Origin: Sphagnum magellanicum | Taxonomy: Eukaryota > Streptophyta > Sphagnopsida > Sphagnales > Sphagnaceae | Reading direction: 5' to 3' | DNA: 64,000 bases | Assembly (NCBI GenBank): GCA_021904315.1 | Contig: CM038915.1 | Location: 19,034,001 to 19,098,000, forward strand | Shown here: piece after piece, positions 23,210 through 33,979 of the stretch | Position numbering within the stretch: position 1 is the stretch's first letter | Layout: every line of letters starts with the position of its first letter | The notes under the pieces: generated by a model | Databases searched by the model: none | Told to the model about the DNA's origin: nothing | What the model saw: only the letters and a program-made list of their open reading frames with translations | Translations under genes and position numbers: made by a program

Positions 23210-25218
23210 TCTGCAAATCCCCAACCAAAGAGAAAAGAGAAAAGACTTTCCGAGGTTTGGTCCTTCCTCCTCCTCCTCCTCCTCACCATTTCAATATTAT
23301 CTTTGTAATTTGATTCTCTCTTCTGTAGCCTGTGTTGCTGCAGCATACCTGTACCCTCTGTAACACCCTGCTTCCATGACTTGCACATGTATCACGAAAG
23401 AAGAATTCCTTGCTGCTGCAACATGTCAATATGGGAATGTAGTAGTAGTAAACGGGGTTGTTGCTAGACAAGAAGGCCTAAAGGTGGGAAATCACTGGTG
23501 GGTGATTTCCCAATATGAAACCGTTTAGCCTTTCTACCGCCCCATCAGCAACAAACACCCAAAATCTCTTTAGAAAAAAGTCTTACCAATTTTGATATGG
23601 AAGGAGTGACACGACAAATGGTTGTTAGAGTGAAGGCTTTGTGTTTTTTTTTTTTTCCCCACTTTTTTGCCTTGCCATAAATTTGTCGTGTGCACATATA
23701 TGATTGCATTGAATGTATATGTAACATGATTGAAAATGCACGTAGAGTGAATTGAAGAGAGAGGAGAGGGAAGCTTAGCATTTTGTATGTAGACACAAAG
23801 TTTAAGATTAGGTATTGGTGACATCCCGATAGTTGTATAGCATGATTTTTCTTGGGTTTCGTTTGCTATGTAGCATACTTTTTTCAATTGGTAGGCCCAT
23901 GAGGTATACGAATTTTGTGTCAGGGTGAACTCTAGAGGGATGCACAACTCACAATTCTATTTGTCTTTTTTTTTTTGGTACTTTTGCTTCCTAGTCAACA
24001 ACGTTGAGCTTGTTAATGAGGCCAATCATATCTCTTTCATTTTTTTCTTTCTTGCTTCTTGATTTCTCCTTTTCCTAACATCTTTTGAGTTGTCCTTTAT
24101 TTCAACTCGTTTTTGGATCAACTCATTATGGGAGGGTTTAAATTTACTTCCAAGCCACGATTTGGAAACGCTTGCACCATAGCATCTTGTCCATTTTTTT
24201 AAATGTTTGTTGAGCTTACAACTTTCACTCTTCGGTTTAGTTTTGAAAGCCTAATTAATAATTAAATACATTATCCCCATAGGTACTATTAGATACATTG
24301 TTGTTTGAAAATGCTTGAGGGTTTAGGGTTTTAATTGTTCTTCACTTGAGCTTAGACTCTCCCATACATCAATAGTTTGTTTTCTTCATGTTTTGATTAG
24401 GGTTTTTGGGCAATAGACTAGACTATTGGAAATGAAGATTGCATGATGTTAGAATCTTGTTGATGGAGAGGGTTATTTTAGTGAAGCTAAGTTTGTAAGA
24501 GCAACCACTTTCCTTTTCATCAATTTAACATGATAGCAAATCTTTGCTAATTGATGATCTTAAAGACTAGTATGAATTCATCTAAATACATAGCTTGATT
24601 GGAGTAATGAGCAAAAGCGAGTTGAAGAATCGAAGGAAAAAAAAAAGAGGGATCAAAATATGCAAAATAAGTGGGAGATGGAGCATAGGTGAGAAGGGAT
24701 AAAATCCAAAAGAAAAGAAAAAAAAAACTAACCTATGCAATCTTGGCTACCTATGTGTTCACAACATTTTCATCCATGCAAAAACTATCACCATCTTTCA
24801 TCCAGAGTTGGTACCAATGTAGGTGTTGGTCCACCCAAGGTTGCCCCCTTCCTCAAATGGACACATTAATTGTTGGGCTTAATTATAACATGGAAGAAGG
24901 CAAAAAGATAAGTTATGTGAGCGAATAGGTCAGCTCACTTGACAAAGAGTGTGGAACATACATACATTATATATATATAGAATACAGCAAGAAACCCAAT
25001 TGACAAGTTCTTCTTCACAAAGAGTGTGGAATACATTTTCTTTTTGAAACACAAATTTTTTTTTGACAAGCAACCTATTTATAATATTTGAAAATCAACC
25101 TCAATGATAGAGGACATGACAAAACTTTCATCCACTCATCAGTAGGTTTGAAGTTGAAACCTTTGTGGTACCAAACAAAGGCCATACCACTCATGGCACT
25201 CTAAACCACCTCCCCTAA
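23210..25218. other. U-box gene 3' flank and AT-rich spacer
   Basis: No gene is visible. It begins with a probable 3' UTR containing CCTCCTCCTCC. A 10-bp perfect hairpin lies at 23486-23511. A 25-bp direct repeat (CACAAAGAGTGTGGAA) occurs near 24942 and 25018, flanking a TA-rich tract. Confidence 0.5.
23486..23511. repeat. short hairpin in the 3' flank of the U-box gene
   Basis: GGGAAATCAC (23486-23495) is the exact complement of GTGATTTCCC (23502-23511) across a 6-nt loop. Weaker complementarity extends outward (AAGGCCTAAA against TTTAGCCTTT), so the whole 23465-23540 stretch may be a small decayed foldback. Confidence 0.65.
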
Positions 25219-25966
25219 GAGCATCCCAAGTAGTGGTCACTATGTGACCTTGCACAGTGAAATTGGATGAAGAAAAGTCAAAACATGCTGGTTTGGCTCA
25301 GGAAAATGGTTTTGACCGAGCATATTCGCATGCTGAGAGAATCTTGGCCAACGCTCAGTATGTGAGCTTGCAAAAAGATTTCTCACAGCCAAGTAATTTT
25401 TTTTACAAATGGTCATAAATGACTGATAATTTCTGAAAATTTTAACAAATCAAAAAGTAATTTAATTTATGCCAAATCTGCCAAGGTACTAAAGTAATAG
25501 CAACCCACGTGGACCAATTAAACTATCTAGCCAATCACAAACAGGGAGCAATGAAAAAATATGATTGGACTGCGATTATTAGACTCCTCCAAGGCTCTGA
25601 AACCTGTAGATTTTTTCAGGGTTTCCAATGGATTCACAGGATTCGACTGATGAACCTCATTGAAGATTTCCAGTGTGACATAACTGACTGAGCCTTGGTG
25701 GAGGAGATGTGGGCGGTAAAAGGTATTAAAAAGTTGTGCACCTGCCAGAGAAGGGTGTAATAAATAGGATCTGACTGCTGCTGCTCCCTGTGTTTCTGAT
25801 TGGCGTATCATAATGATTGGTCCAGGTGGTTTGCTATCGGTAATCTCCCACCTGTTTGCAGCCCCAGTTGAGTTTTCTGGGTGGGCACTGGGTTACAGAA
25901 AAGTGAACAACCAAACTTGGATGTGAAAAATATTTTTGCAGGGTCTAGGCTAACAGGGAGGAGCCT
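25219..25966 (-). mobile_element. MITE-like TIR element, copy B (about 750 bp, inverted relative to copy A)
   Basis: Read on the + strand, 25219-25400 and 25735-25966 align with the reverse complement of 13459-13831. Shared blocks include GAAAATGGTTTTG, TTTCTGATTGGC, ATCATAATGATTGG, CAGGTGGTTTG and AACTTGGATGTGAAAAA. About 335 bp in the middle (25400-25735) has no counterpart in copy A. The left end is TAAGAGCATCCC; the right end is diverged (GGGAGGAGCC). Copy B is therefore either the fuller ancestor form or A plus an insertion. Confidence 0.72.
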
Positions 25967-26129
25967 ACAACATACAGAGCATTGTCAAAGGTCCTTCTTC
26001 TTAACCCCTAACCCCTAACCTTCGAAGTCTCGCATCTACCCAAAATGCTAATAACAGAAGAGAAGTCAATTGAGGAGAAGATCACACTATTGACTCAATA
26101 AAAATTTCTTATGCCTTTGGTGTTGTTGT

Positions 26130-26550
26130 TTCTGTGAAGAATGGAAATATGGTTTTTGGAGAAATGAAGATGTGTTTTTTTTTAGAATGGCTTGTGTTGT
26201 AGAGAAAATGGAGATTGTGTTTTTTTGGAGATGCATGTTTGTTGTTTGCAGAATGAATGGGTTGTATACTTTGTTTCTGTAGAGAGAGAATGGAGATTGT
26301 GTTTTTTGGAGATGTGTGTTTGTTGTTTGCAAGAATGAATGGGTTGTGTACTTTGTTTCTGTAGAGAGAGAATGGAAACTGTGTTTTTTGGAGATGTGTG
26401 TTTATTGTTTATAGAATGAATGGGTTGTGTACTTTGTTTCTGTAGAGAGAAAATGGAGACAGTGTTTTTTTGTGGGGATGTGTGTTTGTTGTTGTTTGCA
26501 GAATGAATGGGTTGTGTACTTTGTCTCTGTAGAGAGAAAATGGAGATTGA
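26130..26550 (+). repeat. tandem minisatellite, about 82-bp unit, about 5 copies
   Basis: Units built on AATGAATGGGTTGTGTACTT, TGTTTCTGTAGAGAGA, GGAGATTGTGTTTTTTGGAG and TGTGTTTGTTGTTTGCAG start at 26252, 26334, 26415 and 26502 (spacing 82, 81, 87), with partial units before 26252. The array ends about 300 bp before the QC start codon, in its promoter or leader. The long minus-strand open frame across it only reflects the repeat. Confidence 0.9.
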
Positions 26551-26855
26551 GTGTGTTTCCGCACCAAAGGATTTGCAGCAGCATATGAGTTTGAACAAGA
26601 AGCACAAATCATCACTCCTGCTGCTGCTGCTGCGGTGAGAGCTTGAACAAGAAAGAAATGTACGAAGATTGGTGAACACCCACCACCCCATCACCAAGGA
26701 ATTGCGAGCTTTTGTTTTGTTTCCGGGATACCCATTTGAGGAGGAAGGATTCTTCGCGAGGATGCCTGCTTGGTGGTTATGTTTGCTCTGTGTTTGTTTG
26801 TTTCTTTGAAGGAATTGGAATGAAGGCGTGCGAGGAGCAATAGGGTTTGACAGTG

Positions 26856-29800
26856 ATGGGTGCAGTGAAATCACGCAGTAAGAAGAGGGAAGGTGCTGCT
26901 TCTGTTGCCGCACGTAGGGCTGTGGATGTTGGTGGCATCGCCGCCATGGGCAAGGGAGGCAAAGGACGAGGATCCAATCTTTCTGCCACCGCCGTCTCTG
27001 ACACTTTTCTCCCGGTTCGGATTGCGCTAGTTTGCTTGATTCTCTTTGTGGGAGTTGTTGCTGCGTTTCTGTACAATCGGGGACGGGTTTCTTTCTTGTC
27101 TCTTGAGAAGGTGGACAAGACGATCCATGTGTATGGGTATGAAATTGTCCACGAGTTTCCTCACGATCCTACAGCTTTCACCCAGGTGCGATGATTCCCT
27201 CCCTAGATTGCTCCACACATATATTCAAGGTGTCGTGCAAATGGGTAGCAGCAGTAAGTATCCAGGCTCTCTGTCTCTGTCTCTCTCAACTCTGACATTG
27301 ATGGAGATTTGAAGAAGATGTGCAGGGTTTGTTCTATGATGGAAACGAGACTTTCTATGAATCAACAGGCCTCTATGGGAAGGTAGGAAGCTCCTCAAAA
27401 TCCCTCTACTGGAATTTCATAGATATGTCATGTATTTCTTGCATACACAATAATGCCAACCCTAATGTTAACCCGATTTCTATCTATCTGCATGGGCTTT
27501 CTACTGACACCTTTTCTAACACCATCAATGGAATGTGTTTGTGGTCTTGCAGTCATCTGTGAGAAAGGTTGATGTCACAACTGGGAAGGTAAGAGAGACG
27601 GTGCAGTGGCTCTTGCAATGTTTCATGTATGTGTAGAGGAAGGAAGGAAGTATTTTCTATTTTCCACCACCAATAATATTTCCTGCTGCTTTGTAACACT
27701 AGGTTCAAAGCTGTATGACACCAGCTACTACTATTATGTCCAATTCACATTTTGTGAAAACCCAGTGGTTGCTCATGTGTCAGTTTTGAAAGGATTCTTG
27801 TTGAATTTTGTCACTGCAATATAATCGTAGAATTTGTGGCAGTGATTCATAATTGATGTTGTTCCAATTGTACTAAACCCAGGTGTTGCAGAACCGATGG
27901 ATGCACAATTCTGTCTTTGGTGAAGGTCTTACACTCTGGGATTCCAGGTAAAAGAGAGAATCCTCAAGTTGGTTTGGAAAGGGTGTTTCCTGCTTCAATC
28001 TTGTTGACAATTCTTTTTCAACACAATTATGTGCCTGAAGTTCTGAAAGACTTGTGATATTTGCATCAATCAAGCTTTGCCCACTGAGGCCAGATATATA
28101 TAGAGTTTTTAGTGTTCAAAAGGTTGTCAAGCCTGCTACTTGAAATGGGTAGTTGTGGTTGTTACAGATTATTGCAAGTGTCATGGCGGACTACTAAAGG
28201 GATCATTTATGACAAAAACACTCTCACACCTGTAGGAATTTTTTTACTCTGATACTCTCCAACCAAAAACCCCATTTTTTTGCTGCTCATTAAAACTTGT
28301 GATCTGCAATATGTGCAGCAGGCAGGCAGACTGGTGCAAAGGGATTCACCTGTTATGTTAATATGTGTTTTTCAATGAAAGAAGCATGACTTTATGTCTC
28401 TGATTCATACCAATAATTCTTATGTCCCTTTCCATTAGGTTGGCAGCTTCGACCATCCAATGCGAGATGGATGGGGATTGACAACAGATGGTGAGCATAT
28501 CATCGGGAGTGATGGCACTGCCAATTTGTACTTCATGGATCCTTCCACCTTCAAAGGTAGGTAGGCTCACTCTCTATATAGTAGGGTCTTTCCAACAAAA
28601 GTCTCTGCAAGTTGAGACATGTTAGAGGGTAGATCTTTCCACCTGCTGTTTATGAAGACATTGTATCCTCTTCAGTCGGTTAGTAATGGCAGCTATTCAC
28701 TGCAGTTGATGATGAAGTTGATGGTCTGATACTGCATGATTGAGATTCACAAGGTTATGACCGCACTCATTCTTGTCATGTTTTGTTTTAGTTTGGTGGA
28801 ACTGATATGATGGTTACTGTTCAAAGCATTTTTGATGGAGTTTTTTCTCTACAATTTCATACCACATGATGTGGGGAAAACAGAAGTCAGGACCATTACA
28901 GTTCAAGATGAGGGGCAGCCAGTCACAGGGTTAAATGAACTGGAATACATCAGCAACGAGATTTGGTCAAATGTATTCATGGTAAGTTATCCCTCTCAAT
29001 TACAGAATGTTTGGTAAGCACTAGAGTGAAACATGAAAGACAATCTAGCAGTCTTCTGAATGGTCATACATCATTTATGGATAGAGTGAAACTGGGCATC
29101 ACTTTGTCATTTTTATTTAAATCAGTGTACAGAGAGCTCCTGTTGCTTGACCAGTTATGTGAAGTAGATGCTTCTTAGTTTTGCTGCAATTGTTTCCACT
29201 TTATTGTTTTAATTTGTCTTCTTAGCAGCAGTGTAGTGATTTAAACTCATCACCATTGTTGACATAAATCAAGCATCTCTCTCTCTCATGAAAAGTGCTT
29301 CATCTGTATGTATGCAGACAGAATGCATTGCACGGATATCACCAAAGGATGGAAAGGTTACTGGCTGGCTTCTCATGCATGGCTTGCGGTAGGCCTCTTT
29401 AATAATTACCCATTTTTTAAGACTGGATTTAACATCTGGAGGTGAAACCTCAGTGTGGTATTTTATGGTTGCAGAATGGGTCTTCGTAGTTGATCACCCC
29501 AATCCTAGTACCTTCTTTCCAGCCCCAAAGGTGCTAAACTTCATAGTTCTTGTTGGAGATTTCTTGATTCTTGTGAGAGTTTTTCTTGTTGCGATCTTGT
29601 GTATCCATCTGAATTTAGCTGCAATTGGGCATGACCACCTGTTACAGTTTATAAACTCAGGATGTTGTATGCATATTGTAACTAGATTTTTCACCCATTT
29701 GTGAATCTTTTCAACAATGCATAGAATGGCATTGAGTGCTTTGTGTTTCAGGGAGGGCTGAAGACAAGATTTCTTATCCTTTTTTGTTGGTTGCAACAGG

Positions 29801-30552
29801 AGGTCTCTCCAAGATGCTGGATTTAATGTAATTCTCTTTATATATTTGTTGATTTATTTGTCAACTTCACATATTTCTGTGTACTATCTCTGTGCAATCT
29901 TATATATATATATATATATATGTTTGTTCACAATGGTTTAATTTTTTTGCCACCCATCATGCTTGATTCTTATAAGATTTGTTGCTGGCTCACCACAACC
30001 CAATTGTTGGTGTACTTCTGCTTGTAAAACAGAGGATTGATGTGCTGAATGGCATTGCCTGGGACAATAAGACCGCCAGACTATTTGGTGAGTGAATTTT
30101 ATCTGGTTACTTTCATGACAGATGGGTTTTCACCTTAACATGGCCGTGACTGGGCATCAATTTTACTGACTCTGCCTGTAAGGGGAGAGAGACTATAAAC
30201 AATATAGCTTTCATTTGGTCCCACAGTTTGAGGAATTTTCAGCAGTTACTGTGAATTGTGAGTTTATATTTTTGAGAACTTCATGGAATATTTCCTACTT
30301 TAGCACTTTGCTGGTTTGAACTTGTCATCTCTGCGATGAGGCACTTGTGGATGTACAAATGGAAAGCTATAGTCAAAGGTGTGTGAAATCAGGGTGATTG
30401 ATCAGACAATCAGTTTGATGTATTTGGTGGTCTGCTTTTGGTTTGCAGTGACTGGAAAGCTATGGCCAAAGGTGTTTGAAATCAGGATGATTGATCAAAC
30501 AAGTAATCCAGACACAAACATGGAGAAGGTGCGCAAGTCATGTATCACGTAG
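26856..30552 (+). CDS. QC: glutaminyl-peptide cyclotransferase (plant/bacterial QC, beta-propeller type)
   Basis: Converts N-terminal glutamine of peptides and proteins to pyroglutamate, mostly in the secretory pathway. Eleven exons: 26856-27185, 27326-27382, 27553-27588, 27883-27947, 28168-28231, 28439-28556, 28884-28981, 29318-29388, 29800-29827, 30033-30087 and 30449-30552. All junctions are GT-AG and all phases close, giving 341 residues. Residues 1-50 are basic, followed by a single membrane anchor at about 54-73 ([18 protein letters not shown]), so it is a type II membrane protein. The propeller signature blocks are [45 protein letters not shown] and [12 protein letters not shown], ending at [12 protein letters not shown] second in-frame ATG (26946) could give a shorter N-terminus. 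Exons 3 (36 nt) and 9 (28 nt) are very small. The last exon has a decayed copy in intron 10. Confidence 0.92.
30361..30409 (+). pseudogene. decayed copy of QC last exon inside intron 10
   Basis: The 49 bases starting GGAAAGCTATAGTCAAAGGT match the start of the real last exon (30454-30502, GGAAAGCTATGGCCAAAGGT ...) with five differences, 93 bp upstream. In the exon's frame the copy has TAG where the exon has the TGG codon for tryptophan, so it cannot substitute for it. It is a local partial exon duplication. Confidence 0.88.
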
Positions 30553-32328
30553 CTTGTTTAATGGCGTGCAACTCCCTCGTGGTCAGGGAGGATCATAACA
30601 ACCAACTAGGCAAGTTAAAGCATATTGAGAATGTTGATTTCTTTTTTGCTAAATGACACCATTGCTCAACTTTTGCTGCTGAAACCATGCAATGAAAAGT
30701 AGACAAATTCTAAAGCATTGGAACATAAATTTGCTACCAGATATTGACCATGACTTGAACGTGATTAGAAACTGTTAGATCCAATTATTGAAAAAAGCAT
30801 CTTCTTCCAAAAGGTAGCCTCTTGTCATCACCATCTCTATAATTTTCATTTGTTATCAATTTTTATTGTTAGGACATCAAAGGAATAGTCATGAGTGTCA
30901 CATGCTTCAATTGGAACAATCCATTCAATGTGCAAATTATAGTAATTTAGTTTACAAGTTCAAGTTTCAACAATGTGAAGTTCAAATTTGAATATAAAAT
31001 TGAAACTCGAAAGTTTTAAACATGGATTGTATATTCTAGTAAACTTTGAACACTTTGAAATTGGTTTCAACAATACCCATTAGGATCTAAGATTTAAGAT
31101 TCAATTTTGATTTACATAAAAATTACAACTATGAACATCGCTCATGAATCATGTTTATTGTGTGCAAATTGTAATTTGCATCATCGTCGTATTATGTTGT
31201 GTGTTGGTACTTTGCCACCTTTGACCAAAGTGAACTGTAACTCTTGATTTATGATTCATGATTCGTGTGTGTTTTATCATGAAAGGTTTATTAAGCTCTT
31301 CTTCTCTTAGAATGCTACAATGATCGATGCTTAATGCACCCTCATTTTATTATGACTTTCATTCTTTCAACATTTTATAATGTGTTAAGTCAAATTCCCA
31401 ACTCCCATGGGCCGTTGTGTTGTGTTCTCACTTTTAATAAAAGTGATCATGTGGGCATTTGTGATGTCTGATTGTTTTTTTTGTCAAAGTCCAATGGGCT
31501 ATTGCATTGTCATTTTATTTTTTGTCAAATTCCTTGAGTCATAATTTATAAATCAATTTAGAACAAGCTAAGATGCTAAACTATGTTTCCTTCATTAGAA
31601 ATTAAAAACACCACCTCTATTGTTTCCTCAAATGTTTTAATTTCATCATTTTTTTTTCACTCAAAATAATATGAATAATGATGTGGCATCCTTTAACCAT
31701 GATACTCCAACCCTATACTTCATTTTGAGGTAGATCTTTTGATTTTCATAAAAAAAATAAAATTATTAAGAATAAACTAAAAGAAAGTGAGCAACATAAA
31801 GAATTTCAAAACATTTAGAATGCAAATCTTTCATGGGTTGAATTAGTGGTAAATTTGTATGGGGTAAGTAAATTCAAGGTTTGTACCAAAATAGGAAAGA
31901 AATAGAAGTTGTTGGCCCCTAAATTGAACAAACTTAGAAAGCATGGTGATGGGACAAAGATATTCATTGTAGTCCCATGAGTTATAAAATTGGAGTTTTA
32001 TGTGAACAAAAATTTTGTTCATGTTGAGAATGAACATTTATACGTATCAATTAAAAGGGTTCCTATAGTCGTCAAATTCATCATGGTGTTATCTTGTGTA
32101 CAAGAAGAAAATATTTATTCAATTTTTAATTTAGTTTGACAAAATCTCTAAGCGTAAGACTATGATGAACTATGGGAACTAGTGTGAACCCCGTGCATAA
32201 TGCATGGGTGTGTTATTTCAATAATGTTTGGTTGATGTTTTTGGTTTTTTAAAAAAACTTTTCTTTTCAAACAATCGTTGATCCCCCCTCGCCCCGGCGG
32301 TTCTTTATTATTTTTCAATTGCTGTTAA

Positions 32329-32488
32329 ACATCGGTTTCCATCGGATCACACTGGGCCAGAATGATTTAGCACCCACTAACGCACCATCCATCCACTGGA
32401 TGCTTGAACACCAGTTTCCATCGGATCACAATGGGCCAGAATGATTTAACACCCACCGGTCCACCATCCATCCACTGGATGCCTGAAC
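32329..32488 (+). repeat. tandem duplication, 79-bp unit, 2 copies
   Basis: Two adjacent copies share TTTCCATCGGATCACA, TGGGCCAGAATGATTTA and CACCATCCATCCACTGGATG, offset by 79 bp (32336 and 32415). They differ at a handful of sites. No coding sense is apparent. Confidence 0.9.
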
Positions 32489-32945
32489 TTGTTGTGGATG
32501 AACCTGAACCTCTCCCATGCCCAGCCCGCCCGTGCTAGCCCAGCGTCACTGACTGACCGACAGACCAAGTGAATTAACTATTATAATTTTTTGATGTCAA
32601 TTTTTTTGTCAAGAATGCAGTGGTCAAATAAAATTGGTTAGAGCATCATTACTAACATGAATTAGTTGGTGGTTAACAAAATCAACAATTTGGTTCAAGA
32701 AGTTAAATTCACCCGTTATCCAAGTGTAACAATGAGTGGACCCATTCCATGAGAAAAATGTGACGATATCTCACCACTACTCATGAGAGCAAGGGCATCA
32801 CAAGGTCGAGAAAGAAGCTTCATGACCAAAGGGCATCACAAGGTAGAAAAAGAAACCTAACATAACAATGTTTGTTACTTCTTAGTTTGCAATGTTTATG
32901 TTTCTAACACTAACATGAAGAAGATTGGAAGCCACACACAAGCAT

Positions 32946-32966
32946 GGGTTTAGGGTTTAGGGTTTA
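32946..32966 (+). repeat. interstitial telomere-like repeat (TTTAGGG type)
   Basis: Three units of the plant-type telomere repeat (GGGTTTAGGGTTTAGGGTTT) in AT-rich DNA. A similar block is at 63648-63667. Short runs like this can be telo-box promoter elements or scars of repaired breaks. Confidence 0.8.
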
Positions 32967-33873
32967 ATTATCCAAAGGTAGACATAGCACTTACACCCTA
33001 TAACAAAGTTAAAAGTAAAAATCTTCACATTCTAATCACCTAATGTAAATGTTTTTTTATTGTCATCCAATTATTAAAAAAATTGATTATAAATTATTTA
33101 TATTTCAAGAACACCACAAACAACAGCTGAAAAATATCTCTCTTCCTGCCACCCTTTCCCCCACCAAAATAAATAAATAAATAAATAATTAAAAATCCCA
33201 ATCCATTATGCCACCCATCAAAGACATGAAGATCTCCCCCCACCCAAAAAAAATTAAAAAAGAGAAAGAGAGTTTCAAGTTTCAACCCCACTAATATATT
33301 TATTTATTTATTTTTGGGAAAAAAGAAAAGAAATGTTGGTTTTTTCCAAAACAATTGGGATAAAAATATGTTTTTCTAAAATAAATTCGACCAATTTTGC
33401 AAAAAAAAAGGGAAAAATCGCAAAAAAATTCCATATCAACACATAAAAACCCATTCTCCCTCCACTAAAAATTTATTAAAAAATTAAATTTAAAAAAAAA
33501 AAAAAAAGGAGGCGGGGGGGACTGGCCTGTAGTAGATTACCTTGTCCGAGTTCCCCGACTTCCCATTGGTCCTTACACTGAAACGCAACACGTGGCTGCA
33601 TCTGGTTCCTCCGAGCTCTATCCACTGCGCATCCCCAAGCTCCTCGCTCGCTCGCTCGCTCCATCCATTCGCTCCCTCCTTCTCTCCTTCGCTCACAACG
33701 CTACCAACGCAACGGAGTGCACGAACTGCACACAACGTCGTTGCTGCAATTCTCTCTCTCTCTCTGCTCTGCCAGATTCCTTTCGTAGTAGAGAATTTTT
33801 TGCAGAGAGAGATTGATAACAAAGTCCAATTGTGGAGAAAAAATCTTGGAAGGAAGTTTGAACGGCAGAGGTG

Positions 33874-33948
33874 ATGGCGTGCGGAAGCTTGATGCGGACC
33901 ATTGCCGCTGGTTCTTGTCCGGCGCTTGCTGCCGCTGCTTCTCCTGCC

Positions 33949-33979
<31 letters not shown>

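Larger units (their letters stand above)
30553..33560. other. intergenic, AT-rich
   Basis: No gene is seen. Contents: the QC 3' flank; AT-rich sequence at 30600-32270; a 79-bp tandem duplication (32329-32488) in an unusually GC-rich patch; a telomere-like block at 32946-32966; and oppositely oriented AAAT and ATTT tetranucleotide runs at 33168-33190 and 33297-33315. A CTCG-repeat-rich leader of the next gene begins near 33540. Confidence 0.5.

Noticed and set aside
26182-26913. 243-residue minus-strand open frame
   Set aside because: It runs across the 82-bp minisatellite and its translation is the repeat (STETKYTTHSFCKQQ-like units). It overlaps the start of the well-supported QC gene.
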